Assembly (NCBI GenBank): GCA_907165065.1
Contig: OU015538.1
Location: 19,483,165-19,547,164, forward strand
Length of the DNA stretch: 64,000 nt
Direction of reading: 5' to 3'
Origin: Caprimulgus europaeus
Taxonomy: Eukaryota > Chordata > Aves > Caprimulgiformes > Caprimulgidae
Below are positions 27,711-40,700 of the stretch, piece by piece. Both the position numbers and the translations under genes were made by a program. Each line of letters starts with the position of its first letter. Position 1 is the stretch's first letter. The notes beneath the pieces are model-generated. The model made no database searches and had not been told where the DNA came from. It worked only from the letters and a program-made list of their open reading frames with translations.

Positions 27711-30700
27711 TTAAAAAAAAAAGCCAACAATGTATATTCAGAGAACAGAGACAAACAATCATAATTCTGTAATTCACAAATATAGAAGTTTCTTGGGAAT
27801 ACATGTAAAAATCCTTGTTTGGCTCTGCTATGGAAAATATGCAAAAGGGTTATAATTTAACTTTCATAGTATAGCACATACTGCTAAAGTGAAAAGTTTA
27901 TATTACTGACATTATTTTCAACATTCTTAAAGATTTTAATAGGAATTTTAAACCTTCATGGTACCTATTAGGAAGATAGGAGGAAGGACAAAGAAGCACT
28001 GAGAGTGACAACATAGAAAACCTTTTTCTTCTGATCTAAAGACCTAAATATAAGTTTAGCTTATGATTAGGAGCATATTCTTCTTGATATTCCTCTTGTA
28101 GGACTCTTCAAAGTCATACAGTGTGGCTATCACTGATTAGGAAGTGTGGGTTTTAGGTTCAGTAACCACTAACTCTGTTACACCCAGTGCCTTTTTTGTT
28201 TTGTTTTAAGTCAAACTATCCAACTTTCTGAAACTCAGTAACATAAAAAAGGTTGTGTTACAAAACCTACAATTAAAAATACAATTTTGCCCACTCACAA
28301 GGAATTATTTCATTTCACCCTGAAACTTGATATCATAACAACAGATTGGGTAGCTGCCACATTATTCTGTTCCTCAGACCAGAGAAGGAACTGATTAACA
28401 ACATAAATTGAAATATTTTTCATTCCTCCAAATCTGTTTCAGAACCACACGTGCTTTAAGTTTCAAGCTAGATCCATTGGATGAACACAAGACTCTGCAG
28501 TACTGAAAGCTAGGGGAGCTTATGCAGTGTTCCCTCAAGGACGCTGGCTGGAATTGTACTGGATTCAGTGGGAACCTGATACACATGATTTTCTGGAGAC
28601 CTACAAGAATTCAGCTTCAAAAATTTCATCTACTAAGTAGAACAAATTCTCAGTTACTTGTGCTACAGTGAAGCAAGTAAACCCAAGAGCCATAAAAGGT
28701 ACAGATACCCAGAAATCACAAAAATAACCAGCTTAGGCCTTTAAAGAAGACAGAGCTTTGAAATACCATAATTTCTATTAAATACACATGAAATTACCAG
28801 TATGGTTAAATTACAGAGAAAATATTTATGTAAGCACTAAGAAAACACAATACAAATAAAAGGAAAGCAATAGACATATGAACAATATTGTTCTCATTCA
28901 TCTGTCTAAGAGTTCTCACATGTGCAATATAAACAGAAATAACCAATAATAATCTAAGAAATGTTGTCTTAATTTCTTGGATTATTAATGTAAGGAAGCA
29001 CATAATTCTATCGTGTACCTTAGTATCTTTTTAAAGAGAAATTTGTAGTTATTTTAATGGGGTTTTTTTGAACCACAAAGGTCCTTTGTAAATAATCAAA
29101 TTATATGGTTTGGCAACCATGAACCAAAATATATTCCTCTAAATTAGTACAGGAACACTAAATGAGTTAAGCAAGAGGATGAAGGAAGTTCAAAAACATA
29201 TTAGAAAACTACATTACTATCTATTTCTCCATTTATAAGCATATCTTCTTAGATAATATTAATTCAGTCTAATAAAATTGGTTTTTTAAATTGTAACAGA
29301 AAATATTAGTGAAGCATAGTACTAATGTGCAACAGCCCAGCCTGACTGAGTGCTGGGGTTACTCAGGATTCAGAGATTAATTTCTGTAAATTATAGGAGG
29401 ACTTGGTCAGAATACTCAAACCACCTGCTGAGGAAGTGAAAACTTGGGGAAACTGAAGTCAGAAAATGTGACATTTAAAAACTATCCTGTAGACAAGAGG
29501 AGTTGATATTGTCTATGTTTTTCTATTCTCATGTTTTCTAACAGAGTAACTGAGAAAGAGGGATCTGACACCTTACATGGGGCATGCTGAATATTGCCAT
29601 ATTAAGTCTCAATTAAGTCAGTATAATTCAGTTGAGACACAAGGACTGTGATGACACAAGAATCGGATAAAACCAAACACTGGGTTTGTCTTCTGTTCCA
29701 TGAATACAAGGGGATATATTGCAGTTTTCATCAATTAACTTATTTTTCAAAATTATTCAGTTATTTCCTCTATAAACTGATAGTCCTAAGTCATAATGTA
29801 GTGCTCATTTATCATTTATGATGTCATATTTTATGTTGTTATTCATAATTATGAGGTAGTGGGGTTTATTTATTTATTTTTAACTCAAATCAGCAGTCTG
29901 TTTGTAGAAACAATTCCAGAGCAAATCCCAAACCCCACATATTCCATATTTGCTTTTAGTGAATATTTGCCTAGAACTCACCAGTAAAAGTCACTGAAAC
30001 TGATACCAGAAATTGACTTATTTTGAACAAAAGAGAAACAAATTAATTGAAAAATTTAGCACCAGTGGTCAGAAATAAGTATTTGTGGTATTCAGAAAGA
30101 TGCAGAATATAACCAAATGAATCTGACATCCTCGGAAAACTGTGTAGCCAGTTGTATTAAATGTGCCTTTGTGCTCGAGAGAATGTATGACAGAAGAGCA
30201 AAATATGAAATTTGTGTTATTCATACTGCTCAGTAATAGCTCCCCAGGGCATCTTTAGAGGCGTTTACTTAATGGTGCAAACAGTATGGCAGTTGACAAC
30301 AGAATGCAGAAATACATCATTAAAGGAGCAGGCTGTCTCATAGCATGGCAGCATCTAATAAATACACACAAAAAAGGAAATATTTGTCCATTGCTCTCTG
30401 CTCCTCTGTCTGTCTAGGAGCCAGGTATTGTATTCCATTGTTTCTTGTCATATAAAATGTTGTGTTTGATAAGTGTGAGGTGTTACAAAGCCAGAACTTG
30501 GGTAGCAGTAGTTTCATTCTTTATTATCATGGTTCTAATTGCTTTTAGCATGAAAAAAAATAAAAATCAAAGATGCAATTAGAAAGAGTACAGAATTAGA
30601 CCATTTTGACTCACCAAAGCCAAATGGAATATTTATTTCCTCAAGCCACTTAGGCCTTATTAGTGCCCTTTATGCAATTTTCTCGATATAATTTCTGTTT

Positions 30701-30749
30701 ACAGATAAGACTTAAACTAGTTAAGATTCATAACTACAAAGAAGGGGCA

Positions 30750-30846
30750 TTAACTCTGTTTTATAAGTAAATAAAATTAAACCACTATTCCCAAGTTACA
30801 CAATGTCAGGGTTAGGCAAGAAACAGAGGCTTGCAGTTCTGGTTCT
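30750..30846 (-). mobile_element. Probable ancient L2/L3-type LINE tail remnant
   Basis: Plus-strand words ctgttttataagtaaataaa, cccaagttacacaatgtcag and gcaagaaacagagg follow in order the amniote LINE tail pattern ATTTTACAGATGAGGAAA, CCCAAGGTCACACA..GTCAG, and GAATAGAACCCAGG. That is the reverse strand of the L2/L3-type 3' end. It is heavily diverged, implying an insertion far older than the CR1 copies here. Confidence 0.5.
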
Positions 30847-32539
30847 GCACGTTCTTTTTTGGGGTACAGTTTGTAACTGACATTTCCTCCATAGTGCAAT
30901 AAATTAATTCAAGAAAAAGGGTTTAAATATGGATGTTTTTTCAAAAAAGCTGAGACTAAATATCCATGATGAGAAATTAACTACATTGTCTCTTTCCATT
31001 TCTAAGTAAAAGAAATCTCATTCCATCCCCATGGACTAGGAAAACCCTCTCTGTATTTAGAAGAGAGGAAAACAAGCGTCTCTGATATGTTTACTGCAAA
31101 CTCTGGTTTTTCAAACGAGGCATGTAGTAAATTGCCTAAATCAAGGAGACAAAAAAGAAAGGAGGCAGAAGAAAGGTAGGGAGAAAGGGCAAGAAAAGAA
31201 AAGCCAGTTAGCTTTAAAATGTTTATTTTCTAAAATGCATAACTAAGAAAAAAGGGATCATTAAAACAAAGCAAACCAACATGTTTATATAAAAAAAAAT
31301 CTCGGTGGAGCTAGCTAAAATCAGATTTAAGTATTAAGTCAGAGCCAATATTATAAAGAGATGTTACATATTGTGGGCAATAAGACCCACTGAGATTAAA
31401 ATAAATCTTTCCACTGATGTCAACAAACATCAAGTTTGTTTTGCATTAAAAGCACAAAGCTGGTTGCCACGTTACATAAAGATCTGTCCCTTTCTCTCTG
31501 GCATTAGACAGGGATACTGGAAAAAATGACTGTCACACTAAATGCAGGGAAAGCACAGGTTGTTGCCCTCTCTGCAGGATGTCGAATTATGCAGACAGGG
31601 CAGCTCTCACAGGGGAGGAGTGTGGTGATAACTTCCTTGTGTGATCCATCACAGAAGAAAAGTAATTTCAAAGTTTAAAAGTCTGTCATTTGCAATTTTG
31701 CATAAATCTCTCCATAAATTACATTTATTCTCTCCTCCTTTTTCATATATTTTAATGGATTTTTGTTAGTTATTGTAAAACTAGGGTGGTTTTGTAATCT
31801 ATCCTAAAAACTCCTCCCCAAATGATGGCTTTTTTCATACTAAATCATTATTCCCAGAGGAAAATTGACGGCAGCTGGCTAGAACAGAACACTGGCTGTG
31901 AAATGGAGGGGTTAGGAGGAGGGCAGACAGGAAAGGTCCTTGCCAGTTCAGCTTGTCACAAACATGACTGCTCTCACGAGGAGATTCTTCTGACAGAAGA
32001 GGGTACACAACATGATACGCTCTGTTCTAAAAACGCAACGTTGCTCATTCTGCTTCTAGGGTCTAGGATGAAAGAGAAGGAAAAAAAGAGAAGGAAAACA
32101 GCTCAGTGGAAATGCATTTACCACCCTGACTTCTGCAGTTTAGCCCTGATGCATGGAAGTGCTAGAACCCGGTTTGGCAAAGAAGTCAAACTCACTTTGA
32201 CCAAGGATCTGAGAATGTAACTTTTTTTTTTTCTAAATAAAATATTTTTTTATAATAAAAAGCAGATAGCAGAATACTAAAATCACAATTGCACAAAGTT
32301 TTATACATAACAGTAAAACTGAGGTACAGATACACGCGCCTGTGGAGTCTGGGTCCAAAGGACAAAACCTGAAAGTCAATGGAATGATCTCTGTTCAGAA
32401 GAATTACACTGTGGTCTGCCAAGAGAAAATTAATATTCCTATTAATGTATGGCATCTGACTAATAAAAGCTATACAACAATCATATCTCTGTTGTTGCAG
32501 AATGGTGACTCGTGAAAAAAAAAAATCAATAAATCAAAG

Positions 32540-32710
32540 TGAAACGGGGACAAAATCAATTTTCAGATGTTGCTGTGCCAGGTGCTGGAGGAAATCCACT
32601 GAAGCTGCCGCGTCCTTCAGCGAAATCAGACACAAGTGCTGGCAGCGCTTGGTGAGGGCACCTATCTTGGGTAGCATGACCACAGCACACACCAGGGACA
32701 CGCCTGCATG
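32540..32710. other. Small GC-rich islet, origin unknown
   Basis: A G+C-rich segment with a few CpGs (gccgcgtcc near 32608) in AT-rich surroundings, followed at 32760-32795 by an A/C-rich tract. The overlapping 60-80 codon frames on both strands match nothing known. Confidence 0.35.
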
Positions 32711-32835
32711 AGCACATGAGGAGTGTGAGCTGAGTTGTGAGCACCAGGGTTTTATAATAATTAAAAAACCCCAAACCAACCAACAAAAAACCTCCTTATT
32801 GTACTGAAACTACCTCTGGGTGAGAAGGATATTAA

Positions 32836-32861
32836 AAATAAATAAATAAATAAATAAATAA
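32836..32861. repeat. (AAAT)n microsatellite
   Basis: Six and a half uninterrupted AAAT units. Confidence 0.95.
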
Positions 32862-33910
32862 GGGAATAGAAAAGGTAAAAGACAACCAGAAAGTGCATGT
32901 GCTTTGGGAAAATGCATAGTGAGGAAGGCTGCTGAAGTAGGTTTGGAACCATGAGAAAAGAAATATGTTGTTTGATTCCTGATGGTTTTTGCAAGTGACC
33001 TCACACACACACACAACCTTCTAAAATACAGGACTGCACCTGAGACACCTCACCCCATTCCACCAGTGGCTTCTCTTCTGAGGCAAACCACCTTGCAAGT
33101 CCAGAAAATTAGATATTTGCTATTAGCAAAAAAGGAAACTAATTTCTGTGCTCAAAATTACCTAATTAATTGAGGAAAGCAGCACGAGCTTCTGCTCCCG
33201 TTACATCCTTCAGTTCATATATGCAGATCTGCTTAAATATATCCAGTGTTTATCAGCATCCACAGGCCCAGTCCAAGTAGTAGTCATTACAGAAAGCAAA
33301 AAAGTTGGGTTTTAGGAAAAAACCAAACAAATTAAAAGTTATTTTGTATATTAAGCAATATTTGGCAGCTAGCTAGAATGAGCTGGAAGAAATTGGATGG
33401 CTAAGAGATAAGTAGGTGGATGCATGCCTTTTCCTAAATGTAATTTTATTGAGTACACACATCACTTCATGGGTGTTCTTGATCAAAAACCCTTTTGACT
33501 GATTACACTGGGCTTAGGCACAGTGGATCTTTTCCAGTTCTTATATAACTTGTAGCAGTGAAAATCATCAGGTGAGAGTATTTTTTGTCAATGATGTTAA
33601 AAGCTTTTTAAGAATTATTCAATCCAAATAAAGAAAAGGCCTATGTTCACACTAAGCTGACTCTCAAATATCAGCTATTCGTTCTTAAGACCTTTCAGGA
33701 AGAAAAAGAATAAAATAAAATGTTTAGAGTGCCTGGAAAATAGAATCTTCACATTCTCACAATTCAGAAAGAGACAAAGATAACGTGTTTGAAAACAGTC
33801 TAAGACACCAAGCTTGGAACATTTCAGACCTAAGCTTTCCTGAAGTTGCAAGTCTTATCTAAGAACTAGTGAGTATCATGCAGTATTCTGCATCTTCAAG
33901 CCTACTTTGT

Positions 33911-33970
33911 AGAATCATAGAATGGTTTGGGTTGGAAGGGACCTTAAAGATCATACAGTTCCAACCCTCC
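33911..33970 (-). mobile_element. CR1 LINE 3'-terminal fragment (about 60 bp)
   Basis: On the plus strand it reads agaatcatagaatggtttgg, then gttggaagggacc, then cagttccaaccctcc. This is an almost unmodified reverse complement of the avian CR1 3' end. Beyond about 33970 similarity stops, so this is an extremely 5'-truncated insertion. Its high similarity to the consensus suggests it is younger than the fragment at 990-1092. Confidence 0.92.
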
Positions 33971-34379
33971 TACTTGTTACAAACCTGATCTATAGCAATA
34001 TAGTAACTACATCACAAAATTTCATACAACTACATTAAAAAATCCCAAGTATTATCATGAATGTGCATAGGTACAAAATGGAAAGAATTAAGATTATTCT
34101 GAAAAAAAAAATAATCCCTCAATTCTGGCATTATCTGACCTTTAAATGCTTGACCGTGCAAGTATAATGTGTTTAAATGTTGCTTCCCGGATGAGTTTCC
34201 TCTGCGTCACTGTAATATTCACAGAGACACAGATGGATGTTTTAGATGCAAATACAGGCAGACTGCTGCTACTTGAATTTACAGATCCATCATCTGCACG
34301 AACAGGAACTAGAGCGGGATGAGCACTCTGAATGAAGGTTTCCCAGATACTGGCTAACACCAAAAATGCTGACTTCTGT

Positions 34380-34760
34380 TCCAGGTTTCAAAGTGGATTG
34401 AACTTTACTGGATATAAACCCTCCACTTGCCTCACTCAGAGCTCTGGCTAAGGCTGTGCAGGTCCACAGCTGCTTCTCCTGCCCCCATGCCCTCTCCTGG
34501 CCCAGCCAGGCTCCACACCTGCCTGTCACAGTCCTCTGCAGACACACTCCAGCACCAGCATCCAGCCAGCACAGCCGGGCTCTTGTCCAGCCACACCAGT
34601 CCTCCCACTCTTGGCCTTCCATTCAGAGGGCTCTGCTCTGCTCTCCTCAGCCTCTCCCATCCTCATCCTTCAGCCTCATCCCCCACACCAGCCAGCATCA
34701 CTGCCTCAGCAGTCCCAGTTACAAACATCCTCTCATCCTCCTAATTCTTATCATAAAGTC
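34380..34760. other. Pyrimidine- and C-rich islet with long chance-like open frames
   Basis: The plus strand is very rich in C and CT/CA runs across about 380 bases. The longest open frame of the window (34456-35085, plus strand, 209 codons) starts here. Its product is a low-complexity Ser/Pro/His/Leu mixture with no domain, and the absence of stops follows from low A+T. I do not call it a gene. The segment could be an old repeat, a regulatory island or part of a noncoding transcript. Confidence 0.4.
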
Positions 34761-37700
34761 ATCAGGTTCTTCCCCTAGCAAAGTCTTGTATATCTTCAAC
34801 TCCCTTTTATTGCCAGCTTCAGTTTCCAGATGTGACATTTTTGTCCTTCCACACTGTCCCTATTCCTGCATTTTGTATGCATGGATCAGGCAGTTTTGTC
34901 TCCTCCGTTCCAGCAGTGTTACGAGAGCACAAGCTGGAGGGAGATGGAAACTTCCAACCTCAGCTCTTCTCTCCTCAGCACAGGTCAGAGCTTCACTCGC
35001 AACAACTGATCTCCTCAGCCACAAGAGCCTTTTGGAAAACCAACACAATCCTCAAAAAATTCAAAAGCCTGCTGCAAGTTCCTAAGCATATGAATACCCT
35101 TTAGCTTTTCCCCTCCAAAGTGTCCTCCTCTCCAAGTAAGGGCAATCACAGCCACTTCACCAAGAGTGCATGTCTGAGACACAAATCACCCTCCCCAATT
35201 CTATCCCACATGCAAAACCAATGGGACTGCTACATCACGACTGTAACTCTATTTCATTTATATTTATTATTTTAGCATGGCCAAAGCAACAGCCTTTCCA
35301 TAATCTCAGTGTCTATAACTACGTTCTATCTGACAACATTTTCTCAAAGATAAATATATTATCCAGACAAAAGCTGTGCTGAAATTATTAGTATTTTAAG
35401 AGTTCAGAGCATCTGAGAAAGTTTTGTAAGAGGATGTGTCAAGCAGTATTAATAACAAATGAACAAACTGCTGCACTTACAAAATTTGATTTAATGATAT
35501 GCCATCACCCTTAAACTGACATTCGTATGTATGAAGTAAATGACTTATTATAGTTCTGCCTTCATTATGAATGGTTGAATAATAGGAAGTTAAGGCACTC
35601 TAACTTTTTCCTCACAAACTGACCGGTGGTGTTGAGCTGTGATATTATCATGGAAGTAATAAAAAGCACTTTCAAGAAGCTTGCTGGAACTACACCTGAC
35701 CTTAAAGATGCTTCTGGAAGAAAAGTGTCACACTCTGAGAATGTATCACATTTTCAGGCTCAAAAGTAGGCTCCTTGCTGTCACATTTCACAACAATCTT
35801 AACCTCAAGATATGTCACTGATGCTGTTCCTGATGAATTTCCCATAAAAGTGATAAAACACAGAAGTGCCTTTATTAGCTCCCTGTGCTAATAAAAATTT
35901 AAGTCTTTCCATAGCCTCATTAATTTTCTCCTCGATAAAGATATAACAACAGCCTCCAGTCATTTTTCAAGCAGCATGGCTGAAGAATGACCTGGAAGTG
36001 CTAGCAAGCCTCCAAAAGCCCGAGGTTCTTACCTCCCATTGATTGTTTATATGCTTCCACATCCCACTGTGACCACGCCGAGAATTCTTGGACACTGAAT
36101 CTGCCTTGTTACATTTATTTTAGAAGAGAAATGCTTTGGCCAAATGCAAGACAAGTGCTTCCATCTATTTCCTGCACTGGACTCACATAACATCGCTTTA
36201 CTTTTTCGAGACAGGTTGAGGAGAATCTCTTCTGGCAGAAGGGCTGGTTGCCATGTGGAGCAGTACCCCAGTACATCCTGCTCCTCGTGCTCTTACAACT
36301 CTGTGCAGCTACGTAGTGAATTGGGTCAGAAACTGCTCCGTTAACTTCACTCCTTTTCGTTACCAGCTATTTTTAACTGGCACAAACGAGGTGGAATAGA
36401 CCCATGGATGAAAGAGCAGATATTTAAGCTGGCACCACCGCCAACATACATGTATTTCAAGTGACACCACAAGAAAGCCACATTTGATAGTTCTTTGTTT
36501 TCTTTTATTTGCCAAGATGGCAAACCTACAATCACCGTCCCACCCATTGTTCCAGATACCCTGGAATACGCGTTGAAATTTCTAAGTTATTATTTCTCTT
36601 AAAATTAGTTAAAAAGACAACATGAAATAAATTGGCAAAGCCAAAAATAGATTCATATTTAGAAGAATCTTCAGCTCCTCTTTTGATCTATACCCAAGCT
36701 AAAAATGCAGAAGCAGTGTAATTAAATCCTCGAATTTCTTTATCCTGTCATGAAAGACCAAGTATCTCTGCATCAGAACAGTCCTGGTGATGACTGAACA
36801 TCTCTGGGATTAGTGACAACAGTCAGAAGAAATAACATCTGCCCTGCATGCACGAGGGGCAGTATTGCTTAAGAGTGGAGAATTGATGTGATCAGGTTTT
36901 GTATTCCTCTTCTCTGCAATAAGTACTGAAGGTTGTCTTCTCATCTCCTTGGGTTGGAGGGTGGTGGGGTAGGTAATTCACAGAACCTGTTCTCTCTTTC
37001 CAAGATGGTGTTTTTGCAGTAACCATTAACCTGCTGCCAATGATGACAGGGAAAAAAACCCACAATATAATAAAAACAACAAACTAAACCAAAAACCACC
37101 AACAAAAAGAAACCATCCTTAGGTGGAAAGAAAAATTAGTAAATCAGGTATCATTTCTTTCACCAGAGCCTGAGCACATCGAGGTGAGTTTATTTCTGAC
37201 CCCTGTTGTCTCCATTTTAGAAAGGTCAGAAATTCTAATAAGGAAGGAACAGCATTAACAGTGTTCTTGTATAAAAGGACTGATCTTAAAAGCAAAAGGA
37301 CTAGAACAAATAAATGTAACTGAAAGCTCCTTTCTCCAGCTTCTGAGGATTTATCCACCTCACACTCCTCACAGGAAAGTCTTAATCACAGGCTGACCTT
37401 CCCAAAACTACACTTCGATATCATACAACCCCAAACAAAACTATCACACCAAACAAGTTTTTGTCCAAGTAATAGAGACATGCCCCACTCATCCCCATCT
37501 TAAATGCAAAGAGAAAAGTACCAAAGTAATAAATAATAAGTCTGTGAGCTAATCAACAGAGAGAACAACACATCGGACAAAATTAATTTAATTAATTAGT
37601 TGAATCTCTCTCTAGTTCCTTTTATTTCAAGGGAACACTGAGGACACCAGGCACAGCACCACAGCTCTTGTTGTCCTGTTGACTGTAAATCTGGATGATA

Positions 37701-40700
37701 AATGAGATTCCTTACTTAAGCAGTTCAGAGGAATTAGCTCTAGCAATCTGATTAGCCCAGTTGAAAGGCAGGTAGTCATCAAGAAATGTTAATGAATTGT
37801 CAGGAAATTCCCATACTAGGAATTCTTATTTTTAACAATACAAACTATGTGAAATGAGCAAAACAAGGAAAATGGGATGAAATCATTAAAGAAAGAAATC
37901 ACACTGTAAATTCCACTGAAGAAACAAGCTTTTCTCTTTCCTTACATTTACCCATTTTTATTCTCCTATTTATGTTACATGATGATGCCAGACAAATTTA
38001 TTAGAGTTGTTATTGAACAGAATGAGAGCTAGAAATTTTTATTCACTACCACTTCTCATGCAGTATCAGATTAAGACAGATTAAGTCTTTGGCTTCAACT
38101 ACATGATGAAAAATATTACTACATCTTAAATCACTATTATTTTGTGGTTTAATTCTGAAGTCTAAATGTTTTGCTATTGGATCTGGCCACAGTTTATCCA
38201 AGATTAAATACTTCTATGAAGTAACATGAAACTGGCAAGAATCTTATAATCTAAAGAAATATATAGGCAGAAGCCCATGAATAAAATATGATTACAGACC
38301 AATGTATAAAAATTTTAATCTGGCCAGCAAAGCAATAAAGTTATTGGTAGTTCATTGCGAAAAAGTAAAATCAAATTATTACAAACCATTTCAAAACCAT
38401 AGGATATCACACACTGATGTTGGAAATATTACTTTTTAATATGCTTAAGATGATTAAATCTTTCACATGGCAGCATGCAAAAAAGAGGTCACAGGTCAGG
38501 ACCAGTGCCTGAAATTTAAATCCCTTTGATAAAGAAGCATCAGACTGGAAGTACTAGACAGTTCCCATCCAGACCTAAACGCTGGTGCAGTTAGAGATCA
38601 CTACTGCCAAAGAATAACAGAGGAGAAGTAAAAATCAATCTAGTTCTCAGACCATTTCCAGTTATTTTTCTGTTCCTCACAAGTAAACAGGAGAAGCTTT
38701 TGTCTCAAGACATCAGACAGAGTAAGAGATACATAATAGTAATGTGCCAGTAATTAGAGCTGTCCATAAAACCTTTAAATAGAGCTGCTGGTGAAAAGGT
38801 AAACTTATTAACTGCCTAATAATACAGACCCAACAACCTGGAGCAATGCACTGTATTAACTGAGCAGGATAAATTAATTCTATGTCAGAAAAGCAGCACA
38901 ATAGGAAATAGTGTTTGTGGGGACATTCCTCACGGCTCCTCAGGGAGCAGGCTGCTGCGCTACCCTAGCAGCCATTCCCAGTAAAGTCTCAACAAAAGAA
39001 AGGTCCCTTCTGGTTTACTCTGGTTTATTTTTCATATATACTGGAGAACTAAACATTAGAGGTTAGTCAGCGCCTTAAGTCACACTTAAGAAGTGGTTTA
39101 CTCCTGGTACCACACTTTCCTACTCTACTTGGCTACTGCAGTCACAGAGGCAGGAGGCTGTGACAGACAGAGACACGTTAGATGTCACCTCCTGGTCTTC
39201 AAGCATAACCCTGAGATAAGGTGGTTGGGAAATTGCAGGAGCAAGCCATGCAAAGAGTAACAGAAACAGTAAGTTACTGGGAAAGGTGAATATGCAAATA
39301 AATTTTAAAACTGCAGGTTTCTGTCTAAAATAAAATAGCTGAGATAAAAAAAACAGGAAAGAGACTGAGATAATACAAAAAGGTCAGGAGAGTGAACTAG
39401 ATGAGACTTTCATATTTACAAAACATTTTGTCTTTAAATCATCATGTGATTAGCTTTTTCTAAATTTCAAAATTAGAACATTTTTTAAGTTTTCTAAATT
39501 CTGAACTTCTAGAAATATGATATGAAATAGACAACTTCATTTCTTATGATATTACCAACTGACAATGAAAACACATTGTGTCACCTATCACTGCAATTGG
39601 TTTTCCTGTGACCTCACTTGGTAAATTAATGTGAATCTGGCTACTCCAATCTCTCTTAGCAAATATGGAAAAAGCTCAGTTAATCCAGGATCCATGAGAT
39701 TTTCTCTTTCCAGATTTTATATATCAAGAAAAACAAAAAGAAAACTTGAAAAGCTTTTATGTGAGTGTTATAACACTTAATTTATAAAGGAAATGTTGCC
39801 ATTTATAACCAAGGTTTGCAGCCCCCAACTAAGGCTGAAGTGCTTACAGATGGGCTGTAGCAGAGGTGTTGCAGGCTCAGAAAAGTGCTGGATGAGCAGG
39901 GTTGCTTGGAGGAGTTCACTGCACAACTGGCCCACGGCGGATTCAATCAAAGGAGCAGGCAAAGAGCAAATGTAACCTGGTTGCTAATTCTACAGACCAC
40001 AGCAAAATTTCAGGCTGCTTCATCACTAAGAGGATTTAGCAAACAGTGAGGGACAATTTTCTTCTTCGCTATCTGGAAATGGGAGCCCAGTACACCTGTG
40101 TTAAGAGGATTGCACAGGTAAAGGGTGGCAACTTGCATCTTCACTTTAGCCAGAAGCATGGATGAATTTTTATGGTGTAAGAGGATTTGATTAGTAGTTT
40201 TAGTTATTGTTGCACTCTAATTGTCTGCTTTTCCAGGCACACAGCTTCGGTTTAGTGTGGATCTAAGAAAAACAAACAACTCTCCCCCCCCACACACACA
40301 CAAACCCCTCCCTCAAAACCCCAACACCAGCACAAACCATTCTCACCAGCTGAGCCTTAAGTTCAGGCTATTTGAACCTCCAAAAAAGCAAAAACGATTA
40401 CATGAAAAGAATGATGGAAATGGATTCAGTTGTGTGAAATCATTGAGGGTTTGCATTGCACTACTTCAGCAAAACCACCACAGTCATCATTGCTGTGATT
40501 TAACAGTTAAATGCTCAGTGCATTGTTTCCCTGAGGCAAGCACAAACTATTGATAATTTTCAATTTGAAAATACATGTAGGTATTTTATGTATAAGGTAT
40601 ATTATGATGCTTGCTTTTGAATGCTTTAAAGTTACCTACTTTGGATAAGACATCTCTGTCATCATATCCCTCCCCAGTTCATGGTCTCTATAATTAAGAA

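Noticed and set aside
29606-29638. Short hairpin gtctcaa / ttgagac
   Set aside because: A 7-base stem with a 19-base loop is common by chance in 64 kb and has no supporting context such as a microRNA-like long stem.
31395-31440. Possible old repeat (ccactgatgtcaac..) similar to common sauropsid repeats
   Set aside because: The match is limited to a few short words and has no visible inverted arm, so it cannot be separated from chance.
31822-32220. 132-codon plus-strand open frame
   Set aside because: It encodes no recognisable domain, lies within CNKSR2 intron 1 on the opposite strand, and shows no promoter or splice context. Its Lys/Glu-rich stretch comes from a purine-rich patch.
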